Below are positions 15,972-22,670 of a stretch of 33,971 nt of DNA, in pieces. This stretch comes from Nitrospira sp. (GTDB lineage: Bacteria > Nitrospirota > Nitrospiria > Nitrospirales > Nitrospiraceae), in assembly GCA_005116885.1 (NCBI GenBank), contig SWDP01000006.1:11945-45915 (forward strand). Direction: 5' to 3'. The position numbers and the translations under genes were made by a program. Below the pieces are notes generated by a model, which did not search any database, had not been told where the DNA came from, and saw nothing but the letters and a program-made list of their open reading frames with translations. The first letter of the stretch is position 1, and each line of letters opens with the position of its first letter.

Positions 15972-17456
15972 ATGTTGAACCGTATTTTCGGACTTGAAAC
16001 CGAATACGGACTCTTGGTTAATCAAGAGCGGCCCGATCATTCCCCGACGTGGTTCGCCCACAAGATCCGAGACCATCTCTTTCACGTTCAGCGGCGAGGC
16101 GTCCTCGATCTGCACCACCGGGGTCACGATGAACCCCCTGGCAACGGAGGATTTCTCACCAACGCCGGGCGCATGTATCTGGACATGGGGCATCTGGAAT
16201 GGGCTTCACCGGAGTGTGAATCGCTCAGCGATGTGGTGGCAGCCGACCGGGCTGGCGATCAGTTGCTGCAGGAAGCGGTGCACGATCTCGGTCTGGCAGA
16301 TACGGTGTCATTGATCAAGAACAATGTGGATCATGAGACCGATGCGACCTTTGGATCCCACGAGAACTATCTCGTCTCGCGGCGCTTTCCCTTTACGCGT
16401 CGAGGCCTCGGCCCGTTTGTGACCTTCCTCGTCACCAGGCAGATCTTTACAGGGGCGGGACGTATCGGTACCGCTGGCCCTCAAGATGGCTGGGTCCAGA
16501 TGGACCGGCTCCTTGTTCCGCGAGGAGTGAGCCATCGCTATGCGCAGGAGTCTTCCCTCCCGTTTCAGATTTCTCAGCGCGCGGACTACATCGTGAACGA
16601 TTTTTTCGAATGGGTGCAGCAGAATCGCGCGATCGTCAATACCAGAGATGAACCCTTAGCCGACCCTAATCAATTTCGGCGTATTCACTTGTTATTGGGT
16701 GACTCAAATATGGCTGAGGTCGCCACAGGCTTGAAGCTGGGGACGACGGGGCTGGTTCTTCAACTCATCGAAGAAGGCCACGCGCCGCTCGATCTCGACC
16801 TCAATGAGCCGGTCGAAACTATGCAGGACCTATCGCAAGATCAGAGTCGGCAATGGATTGTTCAGTTGCAGTCGGGGAAGACGATCTCCGCGATCGATAT
16901 TCAAGAAGCGTTTCTCGTGGCGGCGGAAGAACACTATCGTGGACAGGACGATGAAACCGATTGGGTGCTTGACCAATGGGAAACAGTCTTACGCGATCTC
17001 CGTGGGGACTACCAGGCGCTGGTGGGTCGGGTCGATTGGGCCTCGAAGTTATGGCTGCTTGAAACCTTTCGCGAGGCGGAGCAGATGACGTGGGCGGACC
17101 CGTCGCTGAAGAGCCTCGATCTGGAATACCATAATCTCAATCAAGGCAAGGGGCTCTATTATGGTCTTATGGAAGAAGGGCGGGTTCCACGCCTCATTAC
17201 GGACAAGGCGATTGCGTTGGCGATGGACCATCCTCCACGCAATACCAGGGCATTTGGGCGAGGTGAACTTGTTCGTCATTTGTTAGCATGTGGACTTCCG
17301 GACGCATCTGACGATCCCAAGCCGGAGGAACGGTTTTCTCCCTCGTATGTGATTAACTGGTCTATCTTTCAACTGCGTGGCCACGCGCCCTTTCCTATGC
17401 CGGACCCGTTTAAAACCTACGTGCAGGAAGTGCGGACCCATCTTCAATCAGCCTGA
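15972..17456 (+). CDS. pafA: PafA, ligase that conjugates the UBact modifier to proteins
   Basis: The 494-residue enzyme is the second member of the Pup ligase/Dop family in the locus. It would phosphorylate the C-terminal glutamate of the modifier and join it to target lysines. I-F-G-L-E-T-E-Y-G holds the catalytic glutamates, M-Y-L-D71-M-G carries the catalytic aspartate, and K-N-N-V-D, G-S-H-E-N-Y-L-V and N-T-R-D-E-P follow. The C terminus (I-N-W-S-I-F-Q-L ... D-P-F-K-T-Y) lines up with the end of Mycobacterium PafA rather than Dop. The usual G-S-H-P-E-Y is replaced by G-H-L-E-W. The start at 15972 lies 2 bases after the prcA stop codon begins its TAA end. Confidence 0.93.
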   Translation: MLNRIFGLETEYGLLVNQERPDHSPTWFAHKIRDHLFHVQRRGVLDLHHRGHDEPPGNGGFLTNAGRMYLDMGHLEWASPECESLSDVVAADRAGDQLLQEAVHDLGLADTVSLIKNNVDHETDATFGSHENYLVSRRFPFTRRGLGPFVTFLVTRQIFTGAGRIGTAGPQDGWVQMDRLLVPRGVSHRYAQESSLPFQISQRADYIVNDFFEWVQQNRAIVNTRDEPLADPNQFRRIHLLLGDSNMAEVATGLKLGTTGLVLQLIEEGHAPLDLDLNEPVETMQDLSQDQSRQWIVQLQSGKTISAIDIQEAFLVAAEEHYRGQDDETDWVLDQWETVLRDLRGDYQALVGRVDWASKLWLLETFREAEQMTWADPSLKSLDLEYHNLNQGKGLYYGLMEEGRVPRLITDKAIALAMDHPPRNTRAFGRGELVRHLLACGLPDASDDPKPEERFSPSYVINWSIFQLRGHAPFPMPDPFKTYVQEVRTHLQSA

Positions 17457-17513
17457 TCGGAAGGGTCTTCATGTCCCATACGGCGCTCTTGCTGTGCTCT
17501 CATGTATTGTGAA

Positions 17514-17598
17514 AGGTGAGAGGTGGAAAGTGAAATGAAGAACTGCTGAGGGTTCTTTCTCCGAAACCTTTTATCTTTGATATTTCACGTCTCACGGG
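17514..17598. other. convergent intergenic region with hairpin and TTTCACG-type repeat
   Basis: Between the convergent pafA and hydrolase genes, AAGAAC (17538-17543) and GTTCTT (17552-17557) form a small hairpin that could be a weak terminator for pafA. Around it, GTGAGAGG-TGGAAA-GTGAAAT (from 17516) and ATTTCACGTCTCAC (about 17582-17595) are imperfectly complementary, so a longer stem is possible. The right part is a copy of the repeat found at 14338. Confidence 0.4.
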
Positions 17599-17608
17599 TC
17601 TCTGTGGC

Positions 17609-18607
17609 CTACATTCGTCCTTGCAAGAAATCCATAATCCGATTCTCCGCCCAGAAATGATCTTCCCCGTTGCGTGGCCATTGTAAGAATCCGCAATGGC
17701 CACCGTAGCGAGGTGCAATCACCTGAATCCTAGAGTTGCACCGAATCGGCGGCACGGTGAACATGGAGTAGGGGATGAAGGGATCGTCTTGTGCCGTAAT
17801 AATGAGCGTGGGGACGGTGATGGAGTCGAGCACTAGGCACGCGCCCGCACGATTGTAGTAGTCGGCTCCGCTGGCATACCCTCCGTCCGGGGCTGTATAG
17901 CGGTGGTCGAATTGGCTCATGGTGACAGTGCTGTCGAGATTCTTAAGATCCCACTTGCCTGGGATGAGCGCCGCTTTTCGTCGGAGTCGTGCTTTGAGCT
18001 CCACAAGAAAGTGTCTGTGGTAAATCCAATTCCGAGGCTGCTCAAGAGCCTCGACGCATTTTGGAGGGTCGATGTTCGGGGAGACCGCGATCGCTCCTTC
18101 CAACGAGGCTTCTGACGAGCCGACTTCTCCCGCTGCCTTCAAGATGAGGTTCCCTCCCATCGAATAGCCGACAAGCCAGATGCGAGTGAGTCTATCCACG
18201 TGTGCCAATTCTTTGACGATCGCTCGATAGTCCTGGCTCAAGCCGGTGTTATAGAGTGTCGGGGTTAGATGCTCGGTTCCACCACACGTACGCTGGTTCA
18301 TCCGGATGACATTGAATCCTGCGCGATACGCTTTCGCAGCGATGCCGTGCATGTAGTGAGATTCGCTGGAGCCTTCCAGACCGTGCACAATGATCACGGT
18401 CTGGCACGCTGTGCGAGTCGGCTGCCAGTGACAGAATCCGAGTAACTGGGTGTGTGGCTCGGTGGTAAAGAGGCGCGACTCAGTCGGTACTCCGGCAAGC
18501 AGTCCTCCACGAGGCCAAAAGCCTGGGACAATGGTCATGAGATGTGGATTGCGGAGCAAGACCGCTGGTGTAAACTCTCGACCGTTTGATGACATAGGAG
18601 CCATCAT
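17609..18607 (-). CDS. YheT-type alpha/beta hydrolase
   Basis: The 332-residue protein is an alpha/beta hydrolase of the YheT group (putative esterases of unknown substrate). The early block L-R-N-P-H-L-M-T-I-V-P-G-F-W-P-R is typical of the group. The oxyanion region is V-H-G-L-E-G-S-S-E-S-H-Y, and the triad is S149 (G-Y-S-M-G-G-N), an aspartate in A-Q-D-D-P-F-I-P (about 274-275) and H304 (Y-G-G-H-C-G-F). No signal peptide is present. Three ATGs (18607, 18604, 18595) lie close together and none has a strong ribosome binding site, so the first is reported. Confidence 0.93.
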   Translation of the reverse strand: MMAPMSSNGREFTPAVLLRNPHLMTIVPGFWPRGGLLAGVPTESRLFTTEPHTQLLGFCHWQPTRTACQTVIIVHGLEGSSESHYMHGIAAKAYRAGFNVIRMNQRTCGGTEHLTPTLYNTGLSQDYRAIVKELAHVDRLTRIWLVGYSMGGNLILKAAGEVGSSEASLEGAIAVSPNIDPPKCVEALEQPRNWIYHRHFLVELKARLRRKAALIPGKWDLKNLDSTVTMSQFDHRYTAPDGGYASGADYYNRAGACLVLDSITVPTLIITAQDDPFIPYSMFTVPPIRCNSRIQVIAPRYGGHCGFLQWPRNGEDHFWAENRIMDFLQGRM

Positions 18608-18686
18608 ACCGAAAAATTCGATGGAGCTGCAGTAGGTATTGCAGGGTTACGGCCACTGGAATGGGCGTTTTCCACTGAAGACAACA

Positions 18687-18716
18687 AAGGCCTTCGAGAG
18701 ATGTCTCGAAAGCCTT
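18687..18716 (-). terminator. strong terminator hairpin on the minus strand
   Basis: On the minus strand, AAGGCTTTCGAGA and TCTCGAAGGCCTT form a 13-base-pair stem with one G-T pair and a 4-base loop, followed by TGTTGTCTTC. It is well placed to end transcripts of the interrupted ORF at 18850-19203. Upstream of it, GGCAC and GTGCC (about 18749-18763) form a smaller hairpin. Confidence 0.6.
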
Positions 18717-18849
18717 GAGGTAATGGCTCCATGAAGCTAGTGAATCTAGGCACTGGAGGTGCCTGGTGGAGATTCCATGTGCGAAAGAAATTTGTTGATA
18801 CCAGACCACTATCTCGAAGTCGTTGCCGTTTTTTGGCTGATACCAGCTT

Positions 18850-19203
18850 TCACCCGTAGCGAGCCCTTCGCGGGCTTGTTATACGGCGTAAGGCTCTGTT
18901 CGGGATCTTTCTTGTTTTCTTTCCTTTGAGTACTTCAAACCATTCATTGATGGATTCCAAATTGTCATCCCACGTGTGGGAAGTCCCGTCTGGTTGTCGA
19001 AACCAGACATCTATTCTTCCGACATTTGACCCTCTAAGGACTATCCAAATCTACCCTTTTCGATGGATTTTTGCAGTTGGCCGATTTCTATGGTCTCTGA
19101 CGACCAAATCTTTTTTCAGCCGAACTCTGTCGCCTACTGTTAGCCCACATTTGTATCTTGCAACAGGGTAATCGGTGACGAGTATGTATTTGTCTCGTGA
19201 CAT
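18850..19203 (-). pseudogene. small hypothetical gene interrupted by an in-frame amber codon
   Basis: Reading the minus strand from the ATG at 19203 gives 50 codons, then TAG (19051-19053), then 66 more open codons in the same frame to a TGA at 18850. Both halves look like one protein. The first has G-D-R-V-R-L-K-K-D-L-V-V-R-D-H and P-T-A-K-I-H-R-K-G; the second continues I-W-I-V-L-R-G-S and then V-W-F-R-Q-P-D-G-T-S-H-T-W-D-D with E-W-F-E near its end. The second half has no start codon of its own. The simplest reading is a recent nonsense mutation in a roughly 117-residue soluble protein. I do not recognise a named family. A terminator follows at 18687-18716. Confidence 0.6.
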
Positions 19204-19331
19204 TTTTTGTTATCCGAACTATGGAGCACACTGCCAGGAATGGCGGGCCAAGACAGGCTGCAATTGATTTATGATTGTCACGTGCCTTCAATTACTTGTC
19301 AATGTTTACCAGAACGCAGGGTTGGCGGTCC

Positions 19332-19358
19332 CACGTTTCGCTTTTCACGGCTTACGCG
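19332..19358. repeat. TTTCACG-type intergenic repeat (copy 4)
   Basis: CACGTTTCGCTTTTCACGGC followed by TTACGCG is a degenerate copy of the repeat at 14338-14362. It lies downstream of the tRNA terminator and upstream of the interrupted ORF on the minus strand. Confidence 0.35.
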
Positions 19359-19385
19359 TACCGATCTTCGGCTGTGGGAAAAAGC

Positions 19386-19420
19386 AAAAGGGGTACTTCA
19401 CAGAGTGAAGCACCCCTTTT
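19386..19420 (-). terminator. Rho-independent terminator of the tRNA-Asn gene
   Basis: AAAAGGGGTGCTTCAC and GTGAAGTACCCCTTTT form a 16-base-pair stem with one mismatch and a 3-base loop. On the minus strand it is followed by GCTTTTTCC. It begins 9 bases after the encoded CCA of the tRNA. Confidence 0.85.
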
Positions 19421-19470
19421 CGTCTGGATTGGCTCCCCGGGCAGGACTCGAACCTGCGACCAGCCGGTTA

Positions 19471-20026
19471 CAAGTGCCCCAGTTTTTCAACCGGGCTTGG
19501 ACTATCTCTTCACCCGCCTGCAAAAGCAGGGGAGGGTGTCGGGCGCTAGTGAGGCGTTATTGGACGGGTTCCGCAGCCTCTAGTCTCTGCACGGTCCTGC
19601 CTACACGCTGACCCTTCGGCAGGCTTCGCTCAGGATTCCCATTCCGATTCGTCGTGGAATCGGGGCAGGCTTCCCTGAATTCACCCAAAGTTTCAACCAC
19701 GGTTTCCCGTGGAGGCTGCAGTGAGGAGTGAACTTCTCTGTGGCAGTTTGCGCAGAGGAGCACACATTTATCCAACTCCGCTCGGATTTTTTCCCAGCTG
19801 CGGGTGTATCCCTTACTCGAGATACCAAAATCCTTCTTGGTCGAAGTGAGATGATGGAACTCCAACGCTTCCATACATTGATCGTAACCACATCTCTGGC
19901 ATCGCCCACCTTTATAGGTTAAGGCTCTGTAGCGAACCGTCTTCCGGCGTTTGCGGACGGCATCGATGAGATAGTTGCGACGATCGGAGTATGTGCGGCG
20001 CTCCGCCACGAGTCCCCCACGTTCCT
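19471..20026 (-). ncRNA. self-splicing group I intron in the tRNA-Asn anticodon loop
   Basis: The 556-base insert has the group I boundaries: the 5' exon ends in U and the intron ends in G. All four core elements are visible in order on the minus strand: P-like AATTCAGGGAAG (19681-19670), Q-like AATCCTGAGC (19637-19628), R GTGCAGAGACTAGA (19592-19579) and S AAGAGATAGTCC (19510-19499). P4 forms between CAGG and CCTG, and P7 between ACTA and TAGT. An internal guide GCAGCC (19719-19714) pairs with exon bases GGCTGT and gives the required G-U at the splice site. It is followed by a P2 hairpin CCACGG-GAAA-CCGTGG. P5-, P6-, P8- and P9-like hairpins are present. The endonuclease frame fills the loop of P1. 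Confidence 0.92.
19557..20009 (-). CDS. HNH homing endonuclease encoded in the group I intron
   Basis: The 150-residue frame encodes an HNH nuclease. C37-x-x-C40 and C86-x-x-C89 form the zinc ribbon, H52-H53 and the later N88 and H94 (A-N-C-H-R-E-V-H) supply the HNH active site. Such enzymes cut intron-less alleles to spread the intron. The GTG start at 20009 has GGGGGA a few bases upstream and lies 18 bases inside the intron. The HNH domain is finished by about residue 97. The last 53 codons run through the guide sequence and the P, Q and R core elements, so that tail is constrained as RNA and probably has no protein function. Functional expression is not proven. Confidence 0.88.
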   Translation of the reverse strand: MAERRTYSDRRNYLIDAVRKRRKTVRYRALTYKGGRCQRCGYDQCMEALEFHHLTSTKKDFGISSKGYTRSWEKIRAELDKCVLLCANCHREVHSSLQPPRETVVETLGEFREACPDSTTNRNGNPERSLPKGQRVGRTVQRLEAAEPVQ

Positions 20027-20159
20027 ACAGCCGGCTGCTCTACCAACTGAGCTACCGGGGAATCTGGTCCAGACGAAACGAGGGCATTCTAGCATAAACT
20101 AGTGTGGGGGGAGCGAGCATTTTTTAGAGGAGAGACGGATAAGCATGGCCTACGCTTCG

Positions 20160-20429
20160 CTACACATCGAAATCTTCTGTTTCGTCCTCATCCGAGCTTG
20201 CATCCGTGTTACCTGCTGCGACAGATGCGTAATGCTTTGCCCAGGTCAGATAGAGATTACCGCTATCGCGCATGGTATCGGCAGCCTTGACGAGTGTGTG
20301 CGCCAAATCCGGGTCTTTCCCACTGGCATGAATTTCAGCTGCGCGGCGTTCGAGCGCTTTCGGGTATTGATGGATCAGGCCAGAAATCTCTTGAAGGAGT
20401 TCACCTATGACATTGTCTTCAGTTTCCAT
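20160..20429 (-). CDS. small acidic hypothetical protein, 89 aa
   Basis: The gene has a strong ribosome binding site (CCAGGAGGAG, ending 4 bases before the ATG region at 20429), which supports it. The protein is mostly helical, with a block G-E-L-L-Q-E-I-S-G-L-I-H-Q-Y-P-K-A-L-E-R-R and a very acidic tail (S-S-D-E-D-E-T-E-D-F). No membrane segment or signal peptide is present. I do not recognise a family. It lies between the tRNA-Asn gene and the inverted-repeat element and is transcribed in the same direction as the tRNA. Confidence 0.75.
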   Translation of the reverse strand: METEDNVIGELLQEISGLIHQYPKALERRAAEIHASGKDPDLAHTLVKAADTMRDSGNLYLTWAKHYASVAAGNTDASSDEDETEDFDV

Positions 20430-20442
20430 CTATCTCCTCCTG

Positions 20443-20578
20443 GCAGGATGCTGAAAATGCCCGCCAGCTTCGTTCTCGCATCGTTCAGATCCTCAACGTA
20501 CCCCAGAGGGTACGCCTCCAGTCTTCACTCACTGCGGCCTTGCTGAACGGACTTTTTGAGCATCCTGCATGGTGTTGC
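20443..20578. repeat. 136-bp inverted-repeat element (MITE- or REP-like)
   Basis: The ends are imperfect inverted repeats of about 27 bp: left GCAGGATGCTGAAAATGCCC, right (reversed) GCAGGATGCTCAAAAAGTCC, each followed by a CCGnnCAGC-like stretch. In the middle, GTACCC and GGGTAC form a perfect hairpin (about 20498-20513). There is no reading frame for a transposase. I recall similar sequences scattered between genes in Nitrospira genomes, but did not check. A degenerate relative is at 657-797. It begins 14 bp upstream of the small gene at 20160-20429, just before its ribosome binding site. Confidence 0.7.
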
Positions 20579-20605
20579 TTTTGTTATTCTATGCTGACTA
20601 ACCAA

Positions 20606-20637
20606 CAAAAAACCCCATAGCGCAGGCGCCATGGGGT
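20606..20637 (-). terminator. Rho-independent terminator of the ferredoxin oxidoreductase operon
   Basis: On the minus strand, ACCCCAT and ATGGGGT form a stem, with GCGC-type pairing possible in the loop, followed by TTTTTT. It lies about 28 bp after the stop of the last gene of the operon. Between them, GCGGG and CCCGC (20643-20655) make a second small hairpin. Confidence 0.85.
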
Positions 20638-20664
20638 CTTGCGCGGGAGACCCGCTAATAACGG

Positions 20665-20943
20665 TTACCCTTGGTAGGCCTGCCCCAGCGCGGCGGACTC
20701 ACCTTTATTGGACATGAGCTGTCCGGTGGCACTGACGGCCTGCATGGTGATGGCATAATGCTTGGCCGCGTCGCAGACGATCACGCAGAGTTCACAGCCT
20801 TTACAGCGGTCGATGATCACTTCGGCCACCATTTTGGTCGGATTGAGGTCGAGGCAATTGGCCTCAGGACAATACATGATGCACAGTCGGCATCCCTTTT
20901 TGGCCACGCATTTTTCGTCGATGACTTGCGCTACGTTATACAT
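20665..20943 (-). CDS. forE: 2-oxoacid:ferredoxin oxidoreductase, ferredoxin-like subunit (ForE/PorE type)
   Basis: The 92-residue protein is a two-cluster ferredoxin-like subunit that passes electrons between the catalytic subunits and soluble ferredoxin. One 4Fe-4S motif uses C12, C18, C21 and C25-P (K-G-C-R-L-C-I-M-Y-C-P), and the second uses C47-K-G-C50-E-L-C53-V-I-V-C57. The first motif is stretched (five residues between the first two cysteines), and an extra cysteine occurs at position 30. It is the last gene of a five-gene operon, 23 bp after the gamma gene, with GAAGGAA upstream. Whether the enzyme uses pyruvate or 2-oxoglutarate cannot be told from sequence reading. Confidence 0.88.
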   Translation of the reverse strand: MYNVAQVIDEKCVAKKGCRLCIMYCPEANCLDLNPTKMVAEVIIDRCKGCELCVIVCDAAKHYAITMQAVSATGQLMSNKGESAALGQAYQG

Positions 20944-20966
20944 GCGAGCTGGTTCCTTCTCTCTCG

Positions 20967-21674
20967 TTACGCCGCTACGGCAGGATTGCCGACTCGCAGC
21001 TCATACTGATTCTTCTCGGCCCACGCGCTGGCGATGTCGTAGGCTGCCTTTACTGTTGCCAGGTTCTTGGCCAGTAACATTTCCTTCTTGGCGAATTTTT
21101 TCTTAATCGCTTCATCCAAGGAGGCGGTTCCACCGGATGCGACGAACTTTTTCCCGAACCGTTCCTGTAAGGCGCCATCCAGAGATTCCATTGAGACGCA
21201 CTTGGTAATGCCTGCGACCGATCCGATCATCGACATATTCGTCGATAACTCGGTGCCGGCCACCTCGATTGCGAGTTCGGTTCCTGCAATGTAAAATACT
21301 TTTACGTTCAGATCCTTGAGCCGCTCAATATCATCGGCCGACAGAAGCTCCTGGTCGGAGTTGATAACGACGAGGCCGCCTTCTTTCACGCCGGAATAGA
21401 AGGGCATGGTATAGCTCTTCCCCATAGTGATGACCTGGGGATGAAAGACCTGAATGACGTCGGGAAATACTAATTCCCCACGGTCGTAGATTCGTTCGAT
21501 GCCGATTCGGCAATAGCTCTCCGCCGGCGCCATGCGTTTCTCGGCGCCGAAGAAGGGATTGGAGATCGAAAATTTGCCGTCGCGGTTGGCAGCCATGGCC
21601 AGAACATGCGCAGCAGTGACAGCGCCCTGCCCTCCTAATCCCGACATCCGGATGTTCAGTCTTTTCTTGATCAT
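20967..21674 (-). CDS. forG: 2-oxoacid:ferredoxin oxidoreductase, gamma subunit
   Basis: The 235-residue subunit has the gamma-family start (R-M-S-G-L-G-G-Q-G-A-V-T-A-A-H-V-L-A), the A-E-S-Y-C-R-I block and a C-terminal helical tail. In this enzyme class the gamma subunit contributes to coenzyme A binding and assembly. A strong GGAGGAG precedes the ATG at 21674. It lies 24 bp after the beta gene and 23 bp before the ferredoxin-like gene, so it is part of one transcript. The order D-A-B-G-E equals that of the five-subunit enzymes known from Hydrogenobacter. Confidence 0.92.
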   Translation of the reverse strand: MIKKRLNIRMSGLGGQGAVTAAHVLAMAANRDGKFSISNPFFGAEKRMAPAESYCRIGIERIYDRGELVFPDVIQVFHPQVITMGKSYTMPFYSGVKEGGLVVINSDQELLSADDIERLKDLNVKVFYIAGTELAIEVAGTELSTNMSMIGSVAGITKCVSMESLDGALQERFGKKFVASGGTASLDEAIKKKFAKKEMLLAKNLATVKAAYDIASAWAEKNQYELRVGNPAVAA

Positions 21675-21698
21675 AATCGTCTCTCCTCCAGAATCGGA

Positions 21699-22604
21699 TT
21701 AGGCCCCCTGAGAGGCAAGCTGTTTTGCAGCGGCCTTCTTTTCCTTGTCTTTGGCGGCTATCTCTGCCAGGAGTTGCTTGGCTGGTTCGCTCATATACTC
21801 TTTGTAGGCGAACCGCTCGGTCGGTTTTTCAGAATCCCGCATTTCCTGGAGCCCTTCCATACTGTTCTTCCCGATTTCGAGAATGCATGGCGTATAGAGC
21901 TGGAGATACGTCGGGCCGATTTCTCGCGAGATCATGACGGCGTTTCGGACTACCTTTTCCACAAGGGATGGCTTGCTGACGGTGCATTGAACCACATAAT
22001 GGCAGCCTGACTCGCGTGCGATTTCAGGCAGACGGACCTTGTCGAAGAGTTTTCCGACCGGTGCCATCTTGGCGACAAATCCTTTTTGCATGAGACCACT
22101 TTCCTGGCCTCCGGTATTGGCGTACAGCTCGTTATCGAAGCAAATCGTGGTGAATTTTTCCTGGCGAAACCAAGCTTGTAGTGTCATATCGAGGCCGATA
22201 TCGACGGTGGCACCGTCACCGGCAAGCACGACCACATCTTTCGTCCGTCCAGGAAAGCGAACGCTTAAGGCGCGCTTCAAGCCGGAGGCGATCGCGTTTT
22301 GGTTGCCGAAGAGAGAGTGAATGTTATGCACGGCCACCATGGGGAACACCAGGCTGGTACAGCCGGTGGAGCCAACCATGACTGTGTCTTCGGGGTTCGG
22401 CAATGAGGCGAGGATATATCGGAAGGCCATGGACTCGGGGCAGCCTGCACAGAGGGAGTGCTGCTCTATCAGTTCCTTGCTGTTGCCGATATCTTTCCAG
22501 CCTCGGTCTTCTTTGCCGTAGGTTGCGCTTTTGACCAGGTCTTGATAGTCGGATGGCATAATGTCGTATAGGTCATCCGAAATCTTGATACGTTCTTTGC
22601 TCAT
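21699..22604 (-). CDS. forB: 2-oxoacid:ferredoxin oxidoreductase, beta subunit (TPP-binding)
   Basis: The 301-residue subunit binds thiamine pyrophosphate and an iron-sulfur cluster. Cluster ligands fit C52-A-G-C55, C82 (S-T-G-C-T-S) and a later cysteine (V-V-Q-C-T). The TPP motif is A-G-D-G-A-T-V-D-I-G near 128-137, continuing to the N-E-L-Y-A-N-T-G-G-Q block. It is the site of oxidative decarboxylation of the 2-oxoacid, or of the reverse reductive carboxylation. It is followed 24 bp later by the gamma gene. A lysine/alanine-rich tail (K-D-K-E-K-K-A-A-A-K) ends the protein. Confidence 0.94.
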   Translation of the reverse strand: MSKERIKISDDLYDIMPSDYQDLVKSATYGKEDRGWKDIGNSKELIEQHSLCAGCPESMAFRYILASLPNPEDTVMVGSTGCTSLVFPMVAVHNIHSLFGNQNAIASGLKRALSVRFPGRTKDVVVLAGDGATVDIGLDMTLQAWFRQEKFTTICFDNELYANTGGQESGLMQKGFVAKMAPVGKLFDKVRLPEIARESGCHYVVQCTVSKPSLVEKVVRNAVMISREIGPTYLQLYTPCILEIGKNSMEGLQEMRDSEKPTERFAYKEYMSEPAKQLLAEIAAKDKEKKAAAKQLASQGA

Positions 22605-22670
22605 GTTGGCCTCCTCAGTACGTGCGTCTTATTCAGGTTCAGGTCGTTTATTCTTGCTGCACAGATACGA

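Larger units (their letters stand above)
19430..20061 (-). tRNA. tRNA-Asn(GUU), split by a group I intron
   Basis: The 5' exon (20061 down to 20027) reads acceptor TCCCCGG, D arm GCTC-AGTTGGTA-GAGC, anticodon 5' stem GCCGG and loop bases CTGT. The 3' exon (19470 down to 19430) reads TAA, stem CCGGC, variable TGGTC, T arm GCAGG-TTCGAGT-CCTGC, acceptor CCGGGGA, discriminator G and encoded CCA. Joined, they make a standard 76-base tRNA with all stems paired and the anticodon loop CTGTTAA, which is tRNA-Asn(GUU). The G discriminator and the T1-A72 pair also fit tRNA-Asn. The intron (19471-20026) sits between anticodon bases 35 and 36. A terminator follows directly. TAGAAT (20086-20091) is a possible -10 element, without a clear -35. 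Confidence 0.93.

Noticed and set aside
18840-18890. Integron attC-like site (TAACAAGCCC, GGGCTCGC) at the end of the amber-split frame
   Set aside because: There is no paired GTTRRRY/RYYYAAC core, no second site and no integrase. It is only a short GC hairpin.
19430-19490. Reading the 3' half alone as part of tRNA-Thr(UGU), because CTTGTAA precedes the CCGGC stem
   Set aside because: The intron would then end in T instead of G. The discriminator G and the T1-A72 pair fit Asn, and the Asn reading gives U/G boundaries and a standard CTGTTAA loop.
19207-19611. Two overlapping plus-strand frames across the tRNA 3' exon
   Set aside because: They translate the antisense of the terminator, tRNA exon and intron core. 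The tRNA and ribozyme structures explain the sequence.
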